In this document: positions 1-7,728 of the stretch, piece after piece
Layout of the letters: each line of letters opens with the position of its first letter
Position numbering within the stretch: position 1 is the first letter of the stretch
NCBI RefSeq assembly: GCF_004115975.1
Contig: NZ_SDDZ01000018.1
Location: 1-64,000, forward strand
DNA length: 64,000 bases
Source: Gelidibacter gilvus
GTDB taxonomy: Bacteria > Bacteroidota > Bacteroidia > Flavobacteriales > Flavobacteriaceae
Reading direction: 5' to 3'
Position numbers and translations under genes: made by a program
The notes under the pieces: generated by a model
Told to the model about the DNA's origin: nothing
The model's database searches: none
The model's input: the letters and a program-made list of their open reading frames with translations, nothing else

Positions 1-320
1 GTAGTGCAACGAAGGTAAAGAAAGGGGAGTTTGAAATGGAGTTTGAATAAGAACTGAGGAATGAATTTACCGTAGTGCAACGAAGGTAAAGAAAGGGGAG
101 TTTGAAATGGAGTTTGAATAAGAACTGGGGAATGAATTTACCGTAGTGCAACGAATGTAAAGAAAGGGGAGTTTGAAATGGAGTTTGAATAAGAACTGGA
201 GAATGAATTTACCGTAGTGCAACGAAGGTAAAGAAAGGGGAGTTTGAAATGGAGTTTGAACAAGAACTAGGAATGATTTTACCAGAGTGAAACGAAGGTA
301 AAGAAAGGGAAGTTTGAACA
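1..320. repeat. 71-bp tandem repeat array (about 4.5 copies)
   Basis: Copies begin at 1, 72, 143 and 214, with a partial fifth at 284, giving a period of 71 (70 for the last). Each unit holds GTAGTGCAACGAAGGTAAAG, then AAAGGGGAGTTTGAA, then GAATGAATTTACC. Copies differ by only a few bases and have no unique spacers, so this is a minisatellite, not a CRISPR. The TTTACC...GGTAAAG part is a small inverted repeat. The array starts at the window edge, so its full length is unknown. Related degenerate copies lie at 938-1250, beyond the DUF559 gene. Confidence 0.9.
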
Positions 321-371
321 GTTGAAAATAGTTTTATTACAACCTATCCAAATATTACCTATTTTTAATAC

Positions 372-746
372 ATGTCCAAACAACACATACATACCAAAAC
401 AGAATTGCAAGGCTACAGAAAAGAACTGCGTAAAAAGTTGACACCTGCAGAAGCTTTTCTTTGGACACAATTAAAAGCTAGAAAATTAGACAACAAACGC
501 TTTACCAAACAACACAGCATCGGCTATTATATAGTTGATTTTTATTGTGCTTCTGAAAGATTAATTATTGAATTGGATGGACAAGGACACTTCACTCCCG
601 AAGGACAGGAGTACGACAGAAAAAGAACGATTTATTTAGAGAGCTTTGGATATAAAGTTATCCGGTTTGAAAATAAGATGGTTTTTGATTGTTTGCCATC
701 TGTTATAAAGGAAATACGGGATTGTTTTAAAAAAACTTGTGAGTAG
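372..746 (+). CDS. DUF559 (Vsr-like) endonuclease-domain protein
   Basis: This 124-residue protein has the DUF559 pattern: an N-terminal RKELRKKLTPAEAFLW segment, a central KRFTKQHSIGYYIVDFYC stretch, and the acidic ELDGQGH motif near residue 72, followed by YDRKRTIYLESFGYKVIRF. The family belongs to the PD-(D/E)XK/Vsr-like nuclease fold; the VDFYC and ELDG acidic residues are the expected metal ligands. Its length is normal for a stand-alone member. It sits between 71-bp-type repeats (1-320 and 938-1250) and beside palindromes at 791-814 and 943-960, an arrangement suggestive of a nuclease-plus-repeat unit. The substrate is unknown. The family call is firm; any mobility role is inference. 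Confidence 0.85.
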   Translation: MSKQHIHTKTELQGYRKELRKKLTPAEAFLWTQLKARKLDNKRFTKQHSIGYYIVDFYCASERLIIELDGQGHFTPEGQEYDRKRTIYLESFGYKVIRFENKMVFDCLPSVIKEIRDCFKKTCE

Positions 747-1288
747 AACTTCAAACCCTCCGCCTCTATCTCCTACCGTCAATAGAGCCACCTCCCTTTT
801 TCCAAAGGGAGGAGCCACAGGTTTAATGTTCATGACGTGTGGGCAAAATTACAAGCCAAAATTCCCATGTTCAGCTTACTAAAAAATAAAATCCCGCAAC
901 AAATTCCCCAATCTCAATTAAAACTCACCATGCCGCTCCCCTCTTTAGTCAAAGAGGGGAATGAATTTACCGTAGTGAAACGGAGGTAAAGAAAGGGGAG
1001 TTTGAACTTATACTAAATAAATTCTTGTTAAAACAAACAAAAAAACGGGCGCTGGCAAAAGTTTGAAATGGAGTTTGAATAAGAACTGGGGAATGAATTT
1101 ACCGTAGAGAAACGAAGGTAAAGAAAGGGGAGTTTGTACTACTAAAAAAAGAATGTATTTACCGTAGTGTAATGAAGGTAAAGAAAGGGGAGTTTGTACT
1201 ACTAAAAAAAGTATGAATTTACCGTAGAGAATCGAAGTTAAAGAAAGGGACTCTCTCACCTCTCACACCTCTCACCTCTCACCTCTCT
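747..1288. repeat. Degenerate repeats and palindromes downstream of the DUF559 gene
   Basis: No convincing gene is present. Contents: a palindrome CCTCCC...GGGAGG at 791-814; a palindrome CCCCTC...GAGGGG at 945-960 running into a copy of the upstream repeat (to about 1007); further copies ending near 1136, 1196 and 1250, the last two sharing the lead-in CTACTAAAAAAAG; and a (CTCTCAC)-type low-complexity run at 1251-1285. An open frame at 786-989 contains a non-repeat stretch (about 825-930) that may be a gene remnant. Confidence 0.75.
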
Positions 1289-2266
1289 CTAAACAAACGC
1301 ATCCCAAGTAATCTTCAACCCTTCTCTAACCGTATACCGAGGTGAATACCCCAATAACTCCTGGGCCTTTGAAATATCTGCTAATGAATCGCGGACATCA
1401 CCTTGACGTTCTGGACCGTATTCTGCTTTTAACTGAGAGTTGGCAGCCGTTTTTAGGGAATCCCATAAATAATTGATATCAATGCGTTCGCCACAGGCAA
1501 CGTTGAATACCTGATTGGCGGCGGCTTTTGAAGCAAACATACCTTTGACATTGGCTTGAATCACATTATCAATAAAGGTAAAATCTCTTGTTTGACCGCC
1601 ATCACCATTGATTTTTGGTGAAACATCATCTTTTAAGGCTTGCATAAACAACGGAATTACCGCAGCATAGGCGCCATTGGGACTTTGCTTTGGTCCAAAC
1701 ACATTAAAGTATCTAAAACCTATAACATCCGTGCCATAAGTTTTACCGAACACATCTGCATAGAGTTCATTGACATATTTGGTCACCGCATAGGGTGATA
1801 AAGGCCTCCCAATAGTGTCTTCCACTTTTGGCAAGGCCTTACTATCGCCATAAGTAGAACTGGAGGCGGCGTAAACCATGCGCTTGACTTTTGGATTGTC
1901 TTTGATGGCAATCATCATATTCAAAAATCCTGAAATATTGACCTCGTTTGTAGTGGCTGGATCGTTGATCGACCTTGGCACAGAACCCAACGCGGCTTGA
2001 TGGGATACATAATCCATATCTTTTACCGCGCGGTGGCAGGTGTCGATATCCCGGATATCACCTTCCATCAATTCAAAAGCGGGATTCGCCATAAATTCGG
2101 TCAGGTTTTCGCGATAGCCATTGGAGAAATTATCGAGCACACGGACTTTTTTAGCGCCGTGCTGCAGGAGGTATTGCACCAGATTGGATCCAATAAAGCC
2201 TGCACCACCAGTGATTAAAAAATTATAGGTCGATAAATCTTCGGTATGATAAGGGTGCGTGTACAT
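1289..2266 (-). CDS. tviC: NAD-dependent UDP-HexNAc 4-epimerase (TviC/WbpP-like)
   Basis: A 325-residue short-chain dehydrogenase of the extended type. The Rossmann motif GGAGFIGS is at residues 20-27, the SSSTYG serine motif at 135-140, and the catalytic Y159-x3-K163 follows. The extra N-terminal residues before the Rossmann fold (MYTHPYHTEDLSTYNFLITG) match the WbpP/TviC group that interconverts UDP-GlcNAc(A) and UDP-GalNAc(A), rather than GalE. It is the last gene of the polysaccharide operon; its ATG overlaps the upstream dehydrogenase stop by one base (TAATG at 2264-2268), implying translational coupling. Together the two would produce UDP-N-acetylgalactosaminuronic acid for an acidic surface polysaccharide. 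Exact sugar specificity is inferred from the pairing. Confidence 0.85.
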   Translation of the reverse strand: MYTHPYHTEDLSTYNFLITGGAGFIGSNLVQYLLQHGAKKVRVLDNFSNGYRENLTEFMANPAFELMEGDIRDIDTCHRAVKDMDYVSHQAALGSVPRSINDPATTNEVNISGFLNMMIAIKDNPKVKRMVYAASSSTYGDSKALPKVEDTIGRPLSPYAVTKYVNELYADVFGKTYGTDVIGFRYFNVFGPKQSPNGAYAAVIPLFMQALKDDVSPKINGDGGQTRDFTFIDNVIQANVKGMFASKAAANQVFNVACGERIDINYLWDSLKTAANSQLKAEYGPERQGDVRDSLADISKAQELLGYSPRYTVREGLKITWDAFV

Positions 2267-3558
2267 TATAATCTAGAGTCTACGGATTCTTGTGGAAATA
2301 AGCATTTGACGTCAAAAATAACGCCGATGTCTGATTTTAAATTCTCCAGATCCAACTTTAAAAACTTATCGTGGGCAACCGCGACGACAATCGCGTCGTA
2401 TTTAGAAGCCAATTTGGTATCGGTACAGATCAAGTCGAAGTCGTACTCGTGTTTTACTTCCGCTGAAGAAGCCCAAGGATCATAAACATCAACCTCTACA
2501 TCATAACTTTTAAACTCGTTGATGATATCAATTACTCGGGAGTTTCTGATGTCTGGACAATTCTCTTTAAAGGTCACCCCTAACACCAGGGCTTTAGAAC
2601 CTTTAATCGTAGCCCCTTTTTTGATCATCATTTTAACAGTTTCTTGAGCTACATAACTGCCCATACTGTCATTCATCTTACGGCCTGCCAAAATAATTTC
2701 AGGATTGTAACCCGACTCAATCGCTTTTTGGGCTAAATAGTACGGATCCACACCAATACAGTGGCCGCCCACCAATCCTGGAGACATTTTAATGAAGTTC
2801 CATTTGGTACCCGCTGCTTCCAACACCGCTTTGGTATCGATGTCCAACAATCTGAAGATTTTAGAGAGTTCGTTCACAAAGGCAATATTGATATCGCGCT
2901 GTGAATTCTCAATCACTTTCGCTGCTTCGGCAACTTTAATGGACGGTGCCATATGGGTGCCTGCAGTAATAATGGTTTTATAAAGATTATCAACTTTAAC
3001 CGCAATCTCAGGGGTTGAACCTGAAGTGACCTTTAAAATTTGAGTGACCGTATGGACTTTATCTCCTGGATTGATACGCTCCGGAGAATAGCCTGCAAAG
3101 AAATCGACGTTAAATGTCAATCCGGATTCCTTCTCCAAAATGGGTACACAGATGTCTTCTGTGACTCCTGGATACACCGTAGATTCGTAAATAACGATAG
3201 CATCCTTCTTTAATACTTTGCCTACCGTTTCACTCGCTTTTATCAATGGGGTAAAAATCGGCTTGTTGAGGGCATCTGTTGGGGTTGGCACGGTAACGAT
3301 ATAAAAATCGGAATCTTCAATATCTGAAGGCTTATTGGAGACAAACAGACCAGTTTTGGCCTTAGGGTCTGTCACCAAAATAGACTTAAGAAAGGTGTTA
3401 TCAACTTCTAAAGTTCTATCGATACCCTGATTAAGTTCGTCAATCCGTTGTTGGTTGATGTCAAAACCGATAACCAAAAACTGCTTAGCAAATTCTACAG
3501 CAAGGGGTAATCCTACATATCCTAATCCTAATATTGTAATTTTGGGGTGACTTGTCAT
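2266..3558 (-). CDS. tviB: UDP-N-acetyl-hexosamine 6-dehydrogenase (TviB/WbpO-like)
   Basis: A 430-residue nucleotide-sugar dehydrogenase oxidising a UDP-HexNAc to the uronic acid with two NAD. The N-terminal NAD fold has GLGYVG at 11-16, GYSPERI is at 156-162, and the catalytic cysteine is C267 in GGHCIGVDP. Length and motifs fit the TviB/WbpO/WecC clade rather than UDP-glucose dehydrogenase. I chose the ATG at 3558 over an upstream in-frame start because it begins with MTSHPKITILGLG, as the family does, and forms a 4-base ATGA overlap with the upstream transferase stop (3555-3557). It overlaps the following epimerase by one base. Which hexosamine it uses is not decided by sequence alone. 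Confidence 0.88.
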   Translation of the reverse strand: MTSHPKITILGLGYVGLPLAVEFAKQFLVIGFDINQQRIDELNQGIDRTLEVDNTFLKSILVTDPKAKTGLFVSNKPSDIEDSDFYIVTVPTPTDALNKPIFTPLIKASETVGKVLKKDAIVIYESTVYPGVTEDICVPILEKESGLTFNVDFFAGYSPERINPGDKVHTVTQILKVTSGSTPEIAVKVDNLYKTIITAGTHMAPSIKVAEAAKVIENSQRDINIAFVNELSKIFRLLDIDTKAVLEAAGTKWNFIKMSPGLVGGHCIGVDPYYLAQKAIESGYNPEIILAGRKMNDSMGSYVAQETVKMMIKKGATIKGSKALVLGVTFKENCPDIRNSRVIDIINEFKSYDVEVDVYDPWASSAEVKHEYDFDLICTDTKLASKYDAIVVAVAHDKFLKLDLENLKSDIGVIFDVKCLFPQESVDSRL

Positions 3559-4148
3559 GATGCGTTTTTTATGGATTTTAAAATAAAGAGCAAATCTACA
3601 GAAAATCTCCAATTTCGAACGTATTTTTTATTGATTTCAACCTTATCGACCCAGATTATCGTTCTATTGTAGTTTTCGGGGTCTACCTGTTGTGCTAAAA
3701 TAAGTTCTTCGTCTTTATATTTTAAGGTAGCTGGTCCTGTAATGCCAGGTTTGACGTTCAAAACAATGCGGTCTTCACCTTCTAATCGGTCTGCAAAACC
3801 TGCAAGGTCTGGGCGGGGGCCAACAAAACTCATATCGCCTTTTAATACGTTAAAGAGCTGCGGCAATTCATCTAACTTATGACATCTTAAAAATTTACCG
3901 AAGCGTGTTGCACTGGCATCCAAATGTCCCAAGCGATGGCCCTCTTGTTTTAATGTGCGGATTTTGTATATTTTAAAAGGCTTTCCAAATTGTCCTATAC
4001 GAAGCTGAGAAAACACCCCCCATTGTCCTGTATCAATGGTCGCCAATAACATCAGGAGCACGATAGGCATTATAAGAAATGGAAACAGAAACACCCCAAA
4101 GAACAGGTCAAATAAACGCTTTACAAGGACTTGTTTAGAGGAAATCAA
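3555..4148 (-). CDS. Initiating sugar-1-phosphate transferase (PglC/WcaJ catalytic domain)
   Basis: A 197-residue bacterial sugar transferase (PF02397) of the short, PglC-like monotopic type. One hydrophobic N-terminal segment (about 12-38) is followed by the catalytic KLDELPQLFN at 91-100, whose Asp-Glu dyad is at 93-94, and FVGPRP at 108-113. It moves a sugar-1-phosphate from a UDP-sugar to undecaprenyl phosphate at the inner membrane, the first committed step of repeat-unit synthesis. It lies 10 bp after the tyrosine kinase and overlaps the dehydrogenase start by 4 bp, so it is co-transcribed. The long WcaJ-type N-terminal membrane region is absent. Donor sugar unknown. Confidence 0.88.
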   Translation of the reverse strand: MISSKQVLVKRLFDLFFGVFLFPFLIMPIVLLMLLATIDTGQWGVFSQLRIGQFGKPFKIYKIRTLKQEGHRLGHLDASATRFGKFLRCHKLDELPQLFNVLKGDMSFVGPRPDLAGFADRLEGEDRIVLNVKPGITGPATLKYKDEELILAQQVDPENYNRTIIWVDKVEINKKYVRNWRFSVDLLFILKSIKNAS

Positions 4149-4158
4149 AGGAAGCAGA

Positions 4159-6642
4159 TTAGGTGTTCATTTTTAGAAATTTCTTGATCCGATATAAGAG
4201 TGGACGTCTGCCGTTACCTTCATGATAGGCATTGCCATATACGCCATAACCATAGCCGTAGCCATAGCCGTAGCCATAGCCGTAACCATAATTGTGATTG
4301 GTCTTATGTTTGTAAAAGTTAAGTACAATACTAATATTCTTGACTTCACCCATTTTATATTTGGCGTTGATTAAGGCCAACATTCCTTTTTTGGTAAAAT
4401 CCAAACGCACCATAAACAGGGTAGCATCGGCATATTGCGTGAGTTCTAAAGCGTCTGTTACCAAACCTAAAGGTGGCGTGTCTAAAACAATCATATCATA
4501 ATGTTGGCGCGCATGCTCCATAAGCGACTTCATTTGTGGCCCCATTAGCAATTCCGACGGATTTGGCGGTACTGGACCAGAAGGTATAACGTCGAGATTT
4601 TCAATGAACGACTCCCTATTCAATTCATCAAAGCTGCATTCTCCAATTAAATAATTAACCACGCCTTTATCATTGTTCATTCCAAAATCTCCGAAAATTT
4701 TAGGTTTTCTTAAATCCATGCCCAATAGCAAAGTTTTCTTGCCAGATAAAGCATAGACGGTAGCGATATTAATAGAGCAGAAGGTTTTTCCTTCACCACT
4801 TACCGAAGAGGTAATCATAATGGTCTTGCCACGACCTTCTTCCTTGCCTTGTTTTTTATAAATGAACTGTAAACTCGACCGGATGGATCGGAATGATTCT
4901 GCCACAGCAGATTTAGGCTTTTCAAAAACCACCAGGTTATTTTTATAATTGTATTTCCCTATCAATCCAAGTATCGGAATACTCGACAAGCGCTCCACTT
5001 CATCAGAGCCGTGAATGGTACTGTCCAATAAGAAAATCACAAAAATCAAAAACATTGGTGCGAAAAAACCAACCATCAACGCCATCATGTAGTTGAGGGA
5101 TTTATTCGGACCTATAAGCCCACCTCCGATATCCTTGGCTTCATCAATAGTTGTGATATCCGAAACATTGGCAGCCTTTACTATTGCTGCTTCTCCACGT
5201 TTTGACAAATACACATCATAGGCCTGTTGACTGATGTTCATCTTCCGCTGAATTTTTAGAAACTCCTGCTGGTCTTCAGGCAATCCGCTTAATTGCGCCT
5301 CTAGTTTGCTTATGTTTTTGGTAAGCGTATTCAATTGAGACCTGATGGTACTATTTGTAGCATTTATGGTTTCCAAAAGGACATTCTTTTCAGAATCTAA
5401 CTGATTATCAATATCCTTGAACAAGACACTTCCTTCTTTAGTCGTATATTCCAAATTTTGACGCTCAATGGCCAATGCTGTGATTTTTGAGACGCTTGAC
5501 AAAATATTCCCCTCTTCTATGCCCACAGAAGTTGGTGCTGCAATTTTAGTGTAATCTGTTTTTGTTCTCAAGTAGGTATCTAAAGCATTGAGGTAATTCA
5601 ATTTGGATTGCTCTTGCTCTTTCTGGATATCAAGACCTTTTAATTTTTCAGAAATAATCTGCATTTCATCACTCACGTCAAATACCTTGTTCTTTTTACG
5701 AAATGAATTCATTTCATCAGTAACCCCCTTCAAATCATCATTTACCGCACTTAAGCTACTGTCAATAAATTTAATGGTATTGGTGGCATACAAGTTCTTT
5801 CGCTCTAATTCCATTTTACTTAAAATAGCACTCGTGGCATTGAGGTAGTCTACAATTTTAGACTTGTTTGTTCCCGTTAAGGATAATTTCAATACCGAAG
5901 CAGACTCCTTCGAAAAAGGTGCAATTTGAACGCCATTTTGAAAACCACTTACGACGCCATCAAAATTCAGAAATCTCACAAAATATTCCGAGTCGGTTTG
6001 CGCGATTCTATTTGGTCTAGGAACTATGGTCGCATGGAAAAATGGTAGATTAATGGGTTGCCCAAAACTATAGGTTTCTTTAAATGCACCTTTAGTGACC
6101 TTAACCTGTAATCGTTCTTTATCTTCAGGTCGCTGCACATTAGCCACCTTACCTCCAAAGTCAATAGAAAGCTCAAACTGATTGTCATTTAAAAAACGAA
6201 TCCTAATTGGTGGACCCAAAACCTGGCCCTTGGTTTTATCAAGTTTTACAATAAATGGCGCATTCTTATAAATGTCTTCCATTCGGTATTTCCCCTGTCT
6301 CAAATATTGCATATAAAATTCAAGAGAATCCACAACAAATTCATTATGAGTCCTCGTCTTAACGGAAGTCATGATTTTCCCTACTTTGCCGGAAACTCCA
6401 CCCCAGTTAAAAGAAATACTTGTATTGGCGGTAAAAAAAGGATTTTGTTCAGTCTCTATAGATATTAGGGAATCCAGACGATAAATGTTTTGTTTTCTTA
6501 CATTAATGAGATAAGCAACTATCAATGCGATACCTACACTCAAAAGCACAAGCTTCCAGAGATTTAGCGCCTTGAATAAAAATCCTCTAAAATCAAAGTG
6601 GACACCTCTTGGTCCTGAATAATCATTTTCGTGGTCTTCCAT
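4159..6642 (-). CDS. Wzc-like chain-length determinant / BY-type tyrosine kinase
   Basis: An 827-residue inner-membrane protein joining a Wzz domain to a cytoplasmic BY-kinase. The first membrane helix is about residues 29-48; a long periplasmic coiled-coil region runs to a second helix near 510-535 (YMMALMVGFFAPMFLIFVIFLL). The kinase has Walker A (SSVSGEGKT), Walker A' (LLLGMDLRKPK) and Walker B (MIVLDTPP). The C-terminus holds eight consecutive Tyr-Gly pairs at 785-800, plus nearby tyrosines; this is the expected autophosphorylation cluster. It is second in the operon, 9 bp after the export lipoprotein, and controls polymer length and export. The Tyr-Gly tail is encoded by 6-bp units (4243-4290). 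Confidence 0.92.
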   Translation of the reverse strand: MEDHENDYSGPRGVHFDFRGFLFKALNLWKLVLLSVGIALIVAYLINVRKQNIYRLDSLISIETEQNPFFTANTSISFNWGGVSGKVGKIMTSVKTRTHNEFVVDSLEFYMQYLRQGKYRMEDIYKNAPFIVKLDKTKGQVLGPPIRIRFLNDNQFELSIDFGGKVANVQRPEDKERLQVKVTKGAFKETYSFGQPINLPFFHATIVPRPNRIAQTDSEYFVRFLNFDGVVSGFQNGVQIAPFSKESASVLKLSLTGTNKSKIVDYLNATSAILSKMELERKNLYATNTIKFIDSSLSAVNDDLKGVTDEMNSFRKKNKVFDVSDEMQIISEKLKGLDIQKEQEQSKLNYLNALDTYLRTKTDYTKIAAPTSVGIEEGNILSSVSKITALAIERQNLEYTTKEGSVLFKDIDNQLDSEKNVLLETINATNSTIRSQLNTLTKNISKLEAQLSGLPEDQQEFLKIQRKMNISQQAYDVYLSKRGEAAIVKAANVSDITTIDEAKDIGGGLIGPNKSLNYMMALMVGFFAPMFLIFVIFLLDSTIHGSDEVERLSSIPILGLIGKYNYKNNLVVFEKPKSAVAESFRSIRSSLQFIYKKQGKEEGRGKTIMITSSVSGEGKTFCSINIATVYALSGKKTLLLGMDLRKPKIFGDFGMNNDKGVVNYLIGECSFDELNRESFIENLDVIPSGPVPPNPSELLMGPQMKSLMEHARQHYDMIVLDTPPLGLVTDALELTQYADATLFMVRLDFTKKGMLALINAKYKMGEVKNISIVLNFYKHKTNHNYGYGYGYGYGYGYGYGVYGNAYHEGNGRRPLLYRIKKFLKMNT
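4243..4290 (-). repeat. In-frame hexanucleotide repeat encoding (Tyr-Gly)8
   Basis: Eight 6-bp units encode the tyrosine cluster at the C-terminus of the BY-kinase. TAT/GGC and TAC/GGC units alternate to form a 12-bp higher-order period. Because the unit is 6 bp, gain or loss of copies changes the number of phosphorylatable tyrosines without a frameshift. Confidence 0.9.
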
Positions 6643-6651
6643 ATTAATAAT

Positions 6652-7443
6652 CTACCTTGTAATTAATACAATGGTTGTGGTAATAAGACCTAAAACAGAA
6701 ACAATCGTAGCTAATGACTCCCTGCCCGTTACACCTGTCCCCCAAGTTTTTTGCTTGAGTGGTTTAACATAGATCATATCATTGGGTTGGATATAATAAT
6801 AAGGCGAATTCATAACATGAATATCTGTTAAATCTAAATGATGAATTTGTTGTCCTTGTGGATATTGACGTATGATCATCACATCCTTACGATCTCCAGT
6901 CACCGGAATTTCTCCCACATTGGCAATAGCTTGAAAGATATTGACACGTTCTTGAAACAGCACCTGAGTTCCAGGACTTCCCACCTCCCCATTGGCACTG
7001 TAGCGCAGTCCCGCCAATTTAACGGTTACAAATATGTTCGCTGTCTCTTTAAATTGTTCATCCAGCAATTTGGTTTCAATCATTTTTTCAATCTCCTCGG
7101 TTGAAAAACCCAAAACATTAATTTGACCTAAAGAAGGGATTCTGATATTGCCATGAACGTCAACCGTAAAGCCATCAAAATAGGCGCGTTCACTAGAAGT
7201 CGCATTTAAATTTCCTTCGCCAATAGGGTTGAGAATACTTACTGATTTTTGGTCAATAGATTTCACCCTAATATTCAAAATATCATTGATCTGAACGCGA
7301 TATGGTTTTTGCTGCTCCACCATCATCTGCAGCGTATCAGCGGCCATATCCTTATTTTGGAGGTACACAATATCTTTATGAGGAATACAGGACGTCAACA
7401 AACTACTGAGAATTAATCCCATAACCAATAAAAATCGTTTCAT
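6652..7443 (-). CDS. Wza-like polysaccharide export outer-membrane lipoprotein
   Basis: A 263-residue protein of the polysaccharide export (Poly_export/SLBB) family. It begins MKRFLLVMGLILSSLLTSC, a lipoprotein signal with the lipidated Cys at 19. The conserved export-domain start YRVQINDILNIRVKS follows, then the SLBB-like region GEVGSPGTQ. A C-terminal hydrophobic stretch (TIVSVLGLITTTIVLI) is common in the Bacteroidota version. I prefer the ATG at 7443 because the upstream alternative (7467) would overlap the promoter -7 box at 7465-7472 and lengthen the signal peptide. First gene of the operon; it probably forms the outer-membrane exit channel with the Wzc-like protein. Confidence 0.9.
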   Translation of the reverse strand: MKRFLLVMGLILSSLLTSCIPHKDIVYLQNKDMAADTLQMMVEQQKPYRVQINDILNIRVKSIDQKSVSILNPIGEGNLNATSSERAYFDGFTVDVHGNIRIPSLGQINVLGFSTEEIEKMIETKLLDEQFKETANIFVTVKLAGLRYSANGEVGSPGTQVLFQERVNIFQAIANVGEIPVTGDRKDVMIIRQYPQGQQIHHLDLTDIHVMNSPYYYIQPNDMIYVKPLKQKTWGTGVTGRESLATIVSVLGLITTTIVLITR

Positions 7444-7464
7444 AAAGCGGCACATGTGTTTCGA

Positions 7465-7493
7465 CAAATATAAGTTATCACTAGGAATATCAA
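7465..7493 (-). promoter_or_regulatory. Promoter of the polysaccharide operon
   Basis: On the minus strand, TTG (7491-7493), an 18-bp gap and TATATTTG (7465-7472) match the Bacteroidota -33/-7 pattern. The start codon at 7443 lies about 20 bp downstream, so the 5' leader is very short. Confidence 0.7.
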
Positions 7494-7728
7494 AACTATT
7501 ATCAATTTTTTTGGTTTATTGGCAAATTAAACCTACAATCCAAGCATTAGGTGGCTAATTGTAATGAGCTTCCTTTTGTATTTTAGTCACAAGGGATAGT
7601 AAGTATTTGATTTCATTTAAGTTCGGTTTAAATACTTTTTAAGTATTTCTATGCTCCAGAAATGCTTTAATAATTGAAGATTTTCTCTCCCTTGATATTT
7701 ATTCACGTTATTTGCAAAAAAATAGACT

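Noticed and set aside
1-320. CRISPR array
   Set aside because: The 71-bp units are contiguous and nearly identical with no unique spacers, and there are no cas genes in the window.
1008-1259. Minus-strand 83-residue repeat protein (LSLPS.YGK pattern)
   Set aside because: The internal repeats simply translate the degenerate DNA repeat family; no start context or homology pattern supports a gene.
1289-7443. Complete capsule locus
   Set aside because: No flippase, polymerase or other glycosyltransferase is present in view; only the export, initiation and precursor genes can be supported.
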